A stretch of DNA of 64,000 nucleotides from Thelonectria olida (Eukaryota > Ascomycota > Sordariomycetes > Hypocreales > Nectriaceae): contig JAGPYM010000001.1 in NCBI GenBank assembly GCA_020736575.1, positions 3,534,001-3,598,000 on the forward strand, given 5' to 3'. The notes below the pieces were generated by a model. It had not been told where the DNA came from, ran no database searches, and was given only the letters and a program-made list of their open reading frames with translations. How positions within the stretch are numbered: position 1 is the stretch's first letter; the number at the start of each line of letters is the position of its first letter. A program made the position numbers and the translations under genes. Of this stretch, positions 37,151-48,800 are shown in pieces.

Positions 37151-38905
37151 GCTCGCGCGGGAAGGGCAAGGAAGGGAGCAATCAAAGGTGTAGGAATCAC
37201 CAGTCGTCCTTTGAGGGCTCGTTGTTCGTGCTGAAGCGCCCATGTATGTCAGTATTGCACGAATTGTGCGTCGTCGTCGTACGTATCGTGATGACTGGCA
37301 AATTGATAGGTGGTCTGCCCGCAGCGCTAAACAGTTGCCAGACGCATACTGGGCTCACTCTATTCCGCAGGTTCCTGGATTCTTTGCAGAAAAAGGGAGC
37401 CGTCGAAGGTCTGTGTCTTGTTACCTGTGATATTGACTAGGTCTGCCCGGTCTGGAGCCACGACCGGACTGATAATAAACGAGAGGCTCAGAGAAGAAAA
37501 AAAGTGAGGCCGACGGCGAGACAAATGACGGGGTGGACAGACACCGAGGTGAGGCGAGGGTAAGAGGAGGCGCTGGGACTGCAGCAGTGCATGTGCAGTA
37601 AGGTAGGATAGGAGCCCAAAGAGCCTTCCTTCCTCATCATGTCATGATCTCATCGTCTCTCGTCTCCTAATAATCTGTCCTTACTTGTGCATGATGATGC
37701 GCCATCAGCAACAAATCAATTTTAAAAATTTCTAAAAAAACATGTTTCTACCGACGCGCCAAAGACAACCCCCATCTGACTACTGCCGGCTGCACTGCAG
37801 GTCCGCTTGTCAATCGAAATTGAATTGTGCTTTGCTGCCCTCCACTCGATCCAGAACAGAGGCTTCAATTTCTCGTGCTGCTGAGACGAAGTCCACCGCG
37901 GCGCCACCCCTTCAGGGCCTCGCCGCGCCCAATCATGCCAGAGGTACCGCTGTATCGTGCGTCGAAAGACTGCGGCGCGCTGCCAGTGATTCTCGGTGCA
38001 CTGTAGCCGCAACGTAAACCCGTCTGGAGAGTCAATGAGAAGAGCCCAACTCACCTTGCAGGAGCACGCACGCGCATATCTTCGCAGCGCTGGGCTTGGG
38101 CCGCCCACAAGAGGCCCACAGCGGCGCTAGACATTCAGTGGCTCCGCCCACTAATAAGAGCAAAGACGCAAGCCCTGGACCCCGCTGCGTCTCGGCGCCT
38201 TGGGAGGGGGGTTTTATGAAAGAAACTCGATGAAAGAGACGCGAGGTACCTGCTCAACCGTGGAGCCGTATCATGGTACTTGGGGCATGCAACGGCGTTT
38301 GGGGGGCCCTGATAAGTAGCGACTTGTGAGAGGGCACCGGAGGGGGCGTAATAAAGAAGTCCTGGGGTCCCTGGCCGGCGGGCTTGATGCTCATCCCTGC
38401 AGAGACGATCCGTCCTCGCCCAAATCTCACTTGCAATCTCCAGGTCGCAGGTCGTTGGTGCTTTGGTCCACGGGTTGTCTTTTTGGGTGGATGTTGCGGG
38501 TGCCGCATCCTGCTGCTTGCGCTTTGAGCGAGTGGGTGGTGTGTATTCGTTCGTATGTACTGTAGGGAACTGTACGTATGAGAGAAGTGGTGGTTGTTTG
38601 GTACGGGTGCATGTTCCTTGGCCCTCGTTGCTCCCGTCTGTTCCAGCTCCCAGCTGCTTGTGCCTGCATCCCCAGCTGCAGATTGTGCCTGTCCTGTCCT
38701 GTACCTGTGCCTGAGCCTGTGCCTTTTTTTGTCCAGTGCTTCGTTGCTTGGTTCCCGGCTGCTGGTTTTCTTTCCACGACCAGTCAACTTCTCCTCCAAC
38801 CAAACAAGGGCAGGGGACTTTGCGCAGAGAGAAGAGAACCAAAGGAGAAAAGAAGAAAAGGAAAAAGAGACGAAAGATCGCATCTTCATTCTTCGTTCTT
38901 TCTTC

Positions 38906-38927
38906 TTTCCTTTCCTTTCCTTTCCTT
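38906..38927. repeat. TTTCC pentanucleotide repeat
   Basis: Four consecutive CTTTC-type units in the C/T-rich leader upstream of the Byr4-like gene. Confidence 0.85.
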
Positions 38928-39577
38928 CTTCTCTTTCCATTTCTCTAATCCCGATCTAGCCCCAGACCCGAAACGACTCCCGTCCGCCATCCATCCATCA
39001 CCCGTCTCTCCCCTTCCAGTCCTCCTCGAAGCCGGGCACACACCACCACACAACACAGCTCAGCTCTCCCGTCTCTCTCATCTCAACGGCGTGTCCGCGG
39101 CCGGCGCTTTCTCAGATCTCCATCACGCGGCTGCTTCACCTTGAGCCCGCGCGCGTCCTTCGTCTCTCCCCCCACCGCGTCCCCTCGGCTTGTTTTGTGT
39201 TTTGCACTTTTTGCCGTCTTCTGCTCGGCCCCCTTCGTTCTTTTTGCGTCAAGTTTCGTCGTCCCCCAAGAAACAGCAACACCCGACCCACGCGCTGCCC
39301 CGTTTCCCGAGTCCCAGGCTTTTGTTTGTCGCCTTTTTGCCAACTCTGCCTCACTTCGAACTTCACCTCATCCGCCTTCCTCCCGTTCAGGAGTCCTCTC
39401 TCTGGGTGTGGTTGCATCTACGATTACACACTTTGGGCTACACCCGTAAACTCAAAGTTGGTCAATCCGTCCATGGCTTGACGATGCGCATCCCATCCGT
39501 CTCCAGAACTACCGTCACCCTCCCCTAGAATGCTAGCCGCTGCCTTCTCTCGCCTGACTTGAGAGTCCCTCGCAATC

Positions 39578-42500
39578 ATGCAGACCGTTCCGAGTGTAAG
39601 TTTTTGTTGACCCTCAGCCACCATCATTTTCTCTCCCCCATCCCCATCCCGCAATCCAGCAATAGCCCAGGGCCCATACCCAAGTAGTCAGCTTCACACA
39701 CCTTCAGCCAGCCCACTCACCCGTTTCCATCTTCACCTCCACCTTAAAGAGTCCATGGCCTGGCAATAGACTTTCTCCATACACTCACTCCCTGCCCCCC
39801 GATTACCTCAACAATCCTGCCTTCTTCAATTTCCCATCTTACCTTTTGCGGCCTTCATTGACCTGATTTGCCTTTTGCTCAGCTTGTTGGAACGGGCACT
39901 GCCATTGCTGCAGCGGCCAGTGGATTGGTGTTCGGCCAACCTACCGAACCCAACTCCTCCTCTTCTCCTTCAATCCGACCTGCCACCACTCGCAGCAGAC
40001 GACCTTCCACAGACCGCGAGCCGACCTTTCGTTCGAGGCCTAGCAATTTCTTCTCACGGCCAGCGACGAGTACCGCATCCACCCACGGTGCCTCCCAGTA
40101 CCACACCCTACCGCGGCCCGCGACAGCCTCGAGACCTCCCCTCTCCCGTTATCAGCGGCCTCCCCAACCTCAATCCCACGCCACCCCGACCAAATCCACA
40201 AGTCGCAAGTCGTCCTTTGTCAGAAAATCAGAGTCACCGGCCCCTGCTGAATCTAGAGACTCAATTTCCTCCAATGGCTCGTGGATAAGACGCCTGTCAT
40301 TGCGACCCTCGTCCCGTCACGACACCCCCAGATCTAGCATCGGTCACGACACTCCCTCAATATTCTCTCACGGCTCTGCAGCCCCAATGCTGCCCCCGGG
40401 CCCTGTTACCCCTTCACTTCCCCCGAACAAGCTCGTCAAGCGATCGACATCGACCCAATACGGCGACGAAGACTCGATTACGCGACGACGAGCAAAATCG
40501 CATTTGCCCACTTTGCGACGACCTGCCACCAGCCATCAACGGTCGGCCACACTCCAAAGATTTCAGGCCGACTCAGCGTTGCCGAGCCCGTCCGAGCCTC
40601 ACAAATTCTCGTTTGGCGATCACCCGCGACCCCACGAGTTCCTTGCACCATCTCCGATCGCAACCCCAGTTCGATCTACCACGAGGAGTGGATGGACCTC
40701 CTTTTTCCACTCCAAAACGGCCAGTGTCAGCTCGAGGGCAAGCCCCGGCCGTTTTGGTGAATTCAGCCCGCATGCTCGACTTGTGTTCCAGAAGCGCATT
40801 TTCGCTGGGGACGACGTTCATCCAGCACATCGAGTCCATCTAGTTAAGCCGAGGATGGTGTCTAGTGCCTCAGCGCCACCGAAGCTGCTGCCCGCGGCGG
40901 ACATATACGAAACTCCTCGCCCACCAACCCAGCCCGTGGAAGAATATTCACCATCACCAGACGTTACGCCGTCAAAGGTGCCGCGAAAGTCGGTTTCTAT
41001 GCCTTTCGCATCTGCGGGCAATTGGGTGTCCAAGACTTCGGGCAGTATCCGCCGCCCCAAGCGAGGCGCAGAACCCAGACTCGGAAATAAGCGACATGTT
41101 TCAGAGCCTTTGACTGGCGCGCAGTCCGGCGCAGAACAATCGGCCAATCCGCCGCTGGAATTGACCATATCCCCAGCATCACCCAGCAAGCCGGGGTTGG
41201 CGCTTGGCTCAGCTGCCATCTCGTCGCTTCGAACTCGCCCGAGGAACTCGTCGTCACCGGTCCCCCCGCTTTCCACCAAACTTTCAAGTTTCCATGTGGA
41301 TGCCTCACGGTTAGGGTCTTCTGGCGGGGTGCCCACTCACCACCAAAGACCTCACCAACCCTCTGGAAGTTCTACCAGCTCCACTGCATTGTCACAACTT
41401 AGGGCAACGCATCACGACAGGACTTCTACCATGGAGAGTTCTGAGGACACTCGGGACTGTACTTCAGGCGACGACGATGACACGGATTTCAAAAGTGATA
41501 CAATGTTTGACTCCCTGCGGACGGTTGCATCCGGGCGTGCACGAGCGGTTGAAACGCCCTTGGAGTCGATGTATGACGAGTCGCCTCCAAGTACTGCCGG
41601 CAACGGCAAGACGAAACGCATATCCATCCAAGAGATGCTCGGAAAGACGTGGGACGAAGATGACAAGATTATGGAAGAGGATGAAAGCATCCCCACGCCC
41701 GTCCGCACAGTCCACCGGAATGAGGCTAGCCTCTCCCGCAGAGATAATATGTCTGGGCCGCGTTTCAGGCTCGACTCCTCACCTCGTGATGTTTCAATTT
41801 CTAACAAAGACTTGAACCGTATCTCCTTGGATGACGATTTTGACGACGACTGGGCGAAAGACGACGATTTTCCTTGTAACTCTCTGTCTCCTCCCTCCAG
41901 AGGCAATTCCCTGAACCCAAGAAGAATAAACCCCAACGTGCGCCTCGCCTTGGCCAACATCAGCGGCAACTCGTCACACGACATCAACGCCAGCAACGCC
42001 AGCGACACTCACAGTGAGCGACCGTTGAGCACCTTGTTTGACTGGAGCGAACCCCCGGTTCATGATAAGTATCACACGACAGGTGGACGATCCCAACGAC
42101 CACGGACTGCAGTTGCGAAGCAAGAGATGGACACTAGAGGTGGTCGCTCAGCGATTCGCAAAGGGCCTACACCCACCCACGTGCGCAGCCAAAGCGTCCC
42201 CGTTGTTCACGATTCCCCAGACGACCCCAAGTCTACCACGGCCAAGTATGGTACTTGGGGCACGGGGAACAAGCCCGTCAGCGAAGACTGGGATGACGAC
42301 TTCGAGTTTGGTGGAGGAAGTCTTAACGGCAGCGATAAGGATGCCAAGGTGTTCGCCGTCCCCGAGTCAATTCGAGCCACGCAGCCAAGCGTGAAGGCAC
42401 ATTCGGGACACATCCGGGAATTTTCTCTTCTTGTCAACGATCTGAAGCGCCTATGTCGACACGGTCGAGACATGGACATGATTGATGGACCGCAAAAAAC

Positions 42501-43251
42501 ATTATGGAAAGAGGCGGAGGGTATCATTGCCTTGGCCTCACCGGACGAAGACTCATCAGTGGATGAGGACCAGGATGACTCAAAGTCGACATCATCGATT
42601 AACTTTGATGCTTTTGAGATTGACGAAACCTTTGGTGATGATGGATTCGATGCTCACTCCATGGACCGACTCGACGCTGCCTTTGACGGTCGTGAACCCA
42701 CAATGTCTAAAACCACCGTGGTTCGGGAACGCCATTCCCCCAGACGACGATCCGTCTTCTCGCCCGACGATGACATCTTTGGCAACTGGCCATTAGTAGA
42801 GTCAACCTACACACCGAGCCGGTCGAGTCGCCCGAGAACGCCCGAAAACCGACACCACAAACCGAACGATGTATCCGGAGTAGTCCGCTCAGTCATGGAA
42901 GCCATGCAACATCGTCCCCAGCCCGAGAACACACCCATTAATGATGGCAAGGTTCATTTTGATACCAATAGCCTCAAGGCTCTGGTCAAGAGAGCTGGGG
43001 ACTTGCGAGATGTTCTTTCAGACATGGTTCGCCGCGTCGACCAGATCACCCAAAGCCCTATCAAGACACCTCGACACGAACGTCAACTCGATTCAAGTCC
43101 CGCCTTCACCCGTGTTTTCGATGACCCCGGCTCAAGTCCACCACGACGAGTGGCTAGAAGCCGCGGAACTACGATGAGGGAGGCCACATCAGCAGAGAAC
43201 TCGCCCTCGTCGAGCCTACCCCGACGGTTGCAGATGATGACGGTCAGCTAA
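39578..43251 (+). CDS. Byr4/Bfa1-like cytokinesis regulator (tentative)
   Basis: Two exons: 39578-39595 (MQTVPS) and 39883-43251, joined by a 287-base intron in phase 0, giving 1128 residues. The protein is largely disordered and Ser/Pro/Arg-rich in its first about 550 residues. It then has acidic aromatic patches, notably LDDDFDDDWAKDDDF (about 655-670) and SEDWDDDFEFGG (about 810). These WDDDF-type motifs are what I recall from Byr4/Bfa1, the scaffold that with Bub2/Cdc16 forms the GAP for the Spg1/Tem1 GTPase and holds back septation or mitotic exit. A conserved helical segment follows (IREFSLLVNDLKRLCRHGRDMDMIDGP) and a C-terminal helix with VMEAMQHRP and LKALVKRAGDLRDVLSDMV. The family call rests on motif memory only; the alternative is a different disordered scaffold. 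Convergent with the giant gene downstream. Confidence 0.55.
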
Positions 43252-45873
43252 GCCTGGGTCTGTTGGAGGCGTCTCGACCAGGTGCTCTGCATTTGCATGA
43301 GCGTGTACAAATATTGTGGAATTATGTTTGCATAGCGACGGTCTCAAGGGTTTAAGGCTTTTTGTTCAATTACATCGATATGGCTGAAAAGGGTACGCTC
43401 GCCTCGATAGGCGATGATCGACCCTGAGGAACCACGACATGATGGCAACCTCGTTACCTTGGCCACATCCTCTCGGCTCCGTCTGGATGGTACTCGGCTC
43501 TCAAAGCGCAACGTCACGCTACGGCAGACTGTTGCCTTTCGACAATGGCCGAGACGTTAGCCCTGCCCAACCCAATGGCAGTGGTTGTTGACGAATCCAT
43601 GACAGCTCACGGCGGTATAACGCAGCCATGACTTTCACGCCGGACGGGCGAATCTATGAGGCAACATGAGGAGCATGCATATATACAATGCCCTTATGAG
43701 GAATTGCTTCTCTAATGAACCTTTCACGAGTAATAGGTAGACAGGACAAACAAACGCTACGGCGGTGGATGCCGGTACTGGTTCACACGGGTACGACTCG
43801 TGAGGGTTACTTTTTATTACATTTCCTTGTGTTGTTCCTTTTGTGGTATGAGGAAACGTCACGGTTTCTTTTGTTCTTCCTTTCTTTACTTCTTTATTAC
43901 AGTGCCTTTTTTCTTTTGTCGGCACGACTTAATGCTTTGACGATTACTCAAGGATGGAAACAAAAAACGGAGGGATCGGATTTGGGAAGACGACGGTTTC
44001 TCCAAGCTCGAGGAGATAATGTTCTTTCTCTCGACAAGGAAAAACAAACATCTTGTTTGCCACGAACTCACGTCACGCACCGCAAACTGGGGGAAAGCGA
44101 GAATCGAGAGGGAGGAAAGACGGCAATAGACGTTTTTGAGGACACGGAGACGCCAAAGAAAAATACGGAGAGCGATGGAAGAAGAAAAAGACGAGCACGG
44201 CACATTCGCCCGAGTTGCTTTTGACGGATCATTGCAAGGGGGCTCTCCCCCTTTTTTGTGTTTGACGTTTGTTCTTCTTCTCTTCACAGGGGAGGCTTCT
44301 TTTTTTTTTTTTGGGATAACATAAAGGATCGGGATGGGTAAATGGATTCTGGAAGCGGGCAAGGGGGCTGGCGGTGTAGTGGAAGAAAGGTGAAAGCGTT
44401 CACGTCGCATTGGGCGTATAATTGTACGCTTTCTCTGTTGTGTTCTTTTATGATTGCATGCATGGATAGAGCTTAACGCCATGACGATTTATTGCCTGAT
44501 AAACAGAGCCTGCTACAAGCGCTTGGCGTGACGACGTGACGCGTGTGACTTGTGTTGACGATACTTTACCTGATGGAACAACCGTTGTTGCAGACGGATG
44601 ACGGGCCGTAGATGAGATGGTGGAAGTGGTATGAGGGATGATTCCGCACTTGGAGAAAATTGATTCTATCGTGACAGGTTGTGTCTCCGGTCGAAGACCC
44701 AAACGGGCCATATACCTTTCTTCTCTTATTCTTTGGCAGCCGTTTGAAGAGTAACCGGACCGGCATAACGGGGTGGCACGGTACCGTTATTCAACCCAGC
44801 CACGAGCCCCCTTGGACAATGAATCAACACCTACAGCAAGCAGCCCTCGCAGCGTTGCAAGTTTCTCGCACGGGAGGAGTATCCCGAACAAATACCTACA
44901 TACCTTCTTCTTCCAGGACACCCATCCCCGAACTTCCATCACCAAAGGAGCAGCATTCCCGGTCGTGATCCGGACCCAAAGTTCAGGGTCCTCGGTGGCG
45001 CGATGTCTCTTGTCAGATCCCCCCCTCGAAGAGAGAGAAGGTGTTTCCAATTTCCTGTGCCCCAGATATGACTCTGTGTTGCTGTTGCACAATCAAGGGT
45101 GGTGTGGTGCTTTTTATTGACAAACAGCAATGACTGGTAATCAAGGTGCGGACATGCAAGGCCGACACAGAGCGAGCGGAGAAACGATGCCGAACCACCG
45201 AAACGAACCAAGGGGAAGAGAAGAAAGGAAAAAGAAAAACCGAAACATCACACGACCTTAAACAACTCCTCGGAGGTCGCAGCATGGAAAAACTAGGCCC
45301 ACGGTTCGCATCAATCAATTCACTAGTCTGACGCAAGAATGCAGGCACGAGGGAAATGGTCCGACTTAGTTTGATAAGAATTGTGTGTTGAAGACAAAAC
45401 AAAACCTTGAGTTTGTTTTTTTTGGTTTTCGCTTGCTAAAAAAGACAGCCACTAAATGGTATACAATGATCGGCTAGTAGTTGATGCAAACCCTAAAAAC
45501 TCCCCAAAAGACAATAACGTTGATCCCGCTTGCGTCATCCCAAAAAAAAAAAATTCCATGCATCTGGATTACAAATGTTTGTTGTTGTTCCTTTTTTACT
45601 CCCCTGCTGAGCCTCCAAGGGCTGTGGGAATTGATTTCCAATCTTTCCCAATGAGTCAAGTCGTGGCAGGTCATTCGTACACACCCCAGCACCCAAAACA
45701 CGCACCCCTGTTCGATCGAAGGTGTCTCGTGCTTTGCAAATTCACAGTGTCGTCATTCAGGGACTCCAAATTCCCATGAAATTCCCCCCAACACAACGGT
45801 AACCCCGCCCCGGCCTGAGCGGAATGCCGCCCCCACAGGCCGAGGTCAAATCCGGAAAATGCACTCTGATTGA
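43252..45873. other. Convergent spacer of 2.6 kb
   Basis: 3' flanks of two large converging genes. Contains a T-rich homopolymer near 44300-44312. The overlapping frames at 43715-44224 (+) and 43886-44482 (-) are low-complexity Lys/Arg/Ser-rich translations, not supported as genes. Confidence 0.5.
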
Positions 45874-48800
45874 TTACCCAAGCTGAACGAGGGCCAGTCC
45901 GCCTCGGAGTGATTTGTCAAGCCAGTCGCGCTCATCCTCCAGAGCTGCCATGGCGTCGGCGTTGGCGGACCAAAGACCCTGCACGCCGAAGTCGCGCGGC
46001 GTCTCGCTGGCAGCGGGCAAAAATGCAGAGTGCGCAGATCCATGGAACACTGGTGGCGGAGGACGAGATGAAACCGCCTTGGCGTTGCGTCGCAACGTCT
46101 CCGAGGATGCGCGGAGTTGCTCCTCGTCGAGCTGTCCTGGAGTTGCCGTGAGAACCAGGTAGTTGTTGGTCAGCGACGACGACGGCTTCCACATAGAAGC
46201 AGAATCGTCGGCAGAGTCCGCCATGTCGTCACGCTTAGACCATAGCTGGTAACCAAATGACGGGGATTCAGGCGAGTCGAGGGCCTGGTCCTGGTCCTGG
46301 TCCTTGCTCAGATTATCCTGGTCCGCCTCAACAGGCGTCAGGCGGCCTGCAGCCATCGCGTCCTGCAAAGCCTCCAGCCACTGAGCGGGAGTAGCCTCGA
46401 CCCGGCGAGATGGCTTCTTGTCGGAAACATCGGCGGAGCTGACGGACGATGCGGCAGTGGAAGTGCTCTTGACCGATTCGACATCCGTAGACGTGGAAGC
46501 GACCGAGGGAGCCCTCGAGAGCCTGCCTGCGGAGATGGAGAGCCAGTCCCGCTCAACAGGAGCAGGGGCCTGGGTTTGCACGGACCAGAGGCTATCTGAG
46601 GTGAGCTTCGGCAGAGTGTGCTGCGAGATGCGCAGCTTGGTCTTGGTGACCAGTGCGGCGGGCAGCTCGGAGGTGGTGCGGTAATTGGTGCGACGGTGGT
46701 TCAGGCTGAATAGACCCTCCAGCACCAGCGCATCAATCTCCTCCTGCTCCTTGACCTTGGCATAGTTGGCAGCGGCATCCCACAGAGGAGCCTGGTTCCA
46801 GAGATGGGCAAAGACAAAGTCGGGGTATGGCTGGAGCGGAGCCCGAGGCCTGCGCTCCATGTGCAGCGCTGCCGGAGATAGCGACGAAGTCCGGAAATCG
46901 GAGCGTCGGTGGTTGAGACTAAAGAGGCCCACGGGTTCTTCTTCGGCTTCGGCAGCGTCAACGGGAGACGGCTCCCACAAGCCAAAACTGACCGCTTTGG
47001 GCGAAACCTTGGGGGAAGTCCAAAGAGGGCCGTCGTTCTTCACGACAGGGGCTGGCGCAGGCTTCGTCCAGAGCGACTGGCTTTCGATGACGGCAGGTTC
47101 CGCCTCTCGCTGTTTCACGCGCGGGGTTTCAGCCTCATCGGGGAGGTAAGTCGCCCATAACTCCGCATTGGGTTGGGCAAGTCCGTAGGAAACAGGTTGA
47201 ATCACGGGTGGCTTCATCCACATAGCAGGTGGCGCCGCCTTGGATTCCTCGGACTTCTTGGTGCTCCAGAGGCCGTCATGAGAGGGCTCATCGGCCTTCT
47301 TTGCGGGGGCGGGTGTCCAAAGAGAAGTGCTCTCGAGTGCAACAAGTTCGGCCTTTCGGGGCAGGACTCGGGCAGCAGTCTCAATGGGAAGATAGGAATT
47401 CCAGATTTCGGCGTCAGGTTGAGAGAGCCCCTTGGAGGGGCGCAGGATGGGAGCGGCTTGGGGGGACCACAACATGGCCATTGGACCAACAAATGATGAT
47501 AATTCGTAAGCGTTCCTGAGCAAAGGTTGGTGCTGCGGAACGGCGAGCTGAGATGGCAATTGGGCAGGCAAATGCTCTGATGATGGGATGAAAGAGTCTG
47601 AAGGGGCGAACGATGAGTCGGAGGGGACGGTTTGTATAAAAACAAAGTCCTTAGCGCCCGCGGACGAGTCGGCGGAGATGTCGGCGGAGGGCAGCAAAAC
47701 CCTTGAGGCAACTGGAAGCACTGAGACGTGGCGGGGTGGCTCGCCTGGGTAGACGGAATTCAATGTCCACGCCTGCGTCAGGGTCGTCGTCGGGCTAAAA
47801 CTTGTTGAAGGCACGGGGAAGGTGGGATCAACATGGGGAAGACCAGTCTCATGAGCGGAGGGGGCCGTCGTCATTGGCGCGCCAGGCAGGGAGCGATGGC
47901 GAGGTCGTGGCACAGACTCCCCGTCTGGCATGTGGTTGCTGCTTATGAATTCAACCTCATCTCCACTATCTCCGTCGTTGTCGCTGCCGTTATTAAGCTC
48001 GGCCTTCGGCGACAGGGCCTTCGCGGCATCGGTTGCCGAGTGCAGATTGACCACGCCCCTGCTGCTAGTGCTCGCCTGCACAACAGGCTTTTCGCGCTGG
48101 AAAAGTCCCTGGACTTGGAGCCGCCGCCAAGGGCCCTGGTCCGTGTCCGTTGGCGTCACGGTGGCGTGGGGCCCGTCACTCGCTGGTGTCTCCTCGTCCC
48201 TTGTTGGTGCATTTTTCGACCTCGTCGTCGCTGTTGCCGCTGCGGCTTGGTGTGTTTGGTGTGGTTGCCCTCGCTGAGTCGCTATTTGCTCTGTCTCTGA
48301 CGATGCGAAATTAGTAGTGATTAACCGTAAGGCTTCAGAATTGTCCCTCCTCACAAGTTCCATCGAGTCCGCCGCTTCGTCATCGTCGGAGTGAAGGCCG
48401 CCGCTGTCTTCGCCGCGTTGGTGCGTCGCTCCCTCGGTGGGGAACGAGACGCTATCGCTGCGTCGTTCTTGGCTGGGCTGGAGCAAGCTGGCAATCTCCC
48501 ACAGCACTGTCTCGTCAAATCCATCCTCGTCCTCGTCCTCGCTATCCTCGCTGTCCGAGAAGCTGCCGTAGTCGCTGTCCCCTTCTTCCTCGGCCTCGTA
48601 ATCTTCAAAGAATGATGTTGAATTGGCCCCAAACTCTCCATACGTGCTCGTCATCATGCCTGGCATTGCCATCATGGTTGATGGTCGCTCAGGCAGAGAT
48701 GCTATGTCTGACATTTCTCCCCAGGGAAATTGGAAGATACCCAAGGTCCCCCGTTTATTAGGAATTGGCTTCGGGCTCTCCAGAATGTCTGGAAGTAGGG

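Larger units (their letters stand above)
31202..39577. other. 8.4 kb region with no recognisable gene
   Basis: Only short overlapping open frames without motifs, no transposon coding remnant and no convincing tRNA. The left end is the gcn20 promoter. The right about 1.5 kb, from about 38880, is C/T-rich (TTTCC repeats) and looks like the promoter and long leader of the next gene. The TACTTCGTA/TACGAAGTA motif recurs (31637, 32834, 36229, 36464). Simple repeats occur at 37094-37150, and an 11-base A run sits at 35334-35344. Confidence 0.5.

Noticed and set aside
38135..38842. 235-codon minus-strand frame
   Set aside because: Translation of CTGT/GCCT repeats into Gln/Ala/Thr-rich low complexity; no homology signal.
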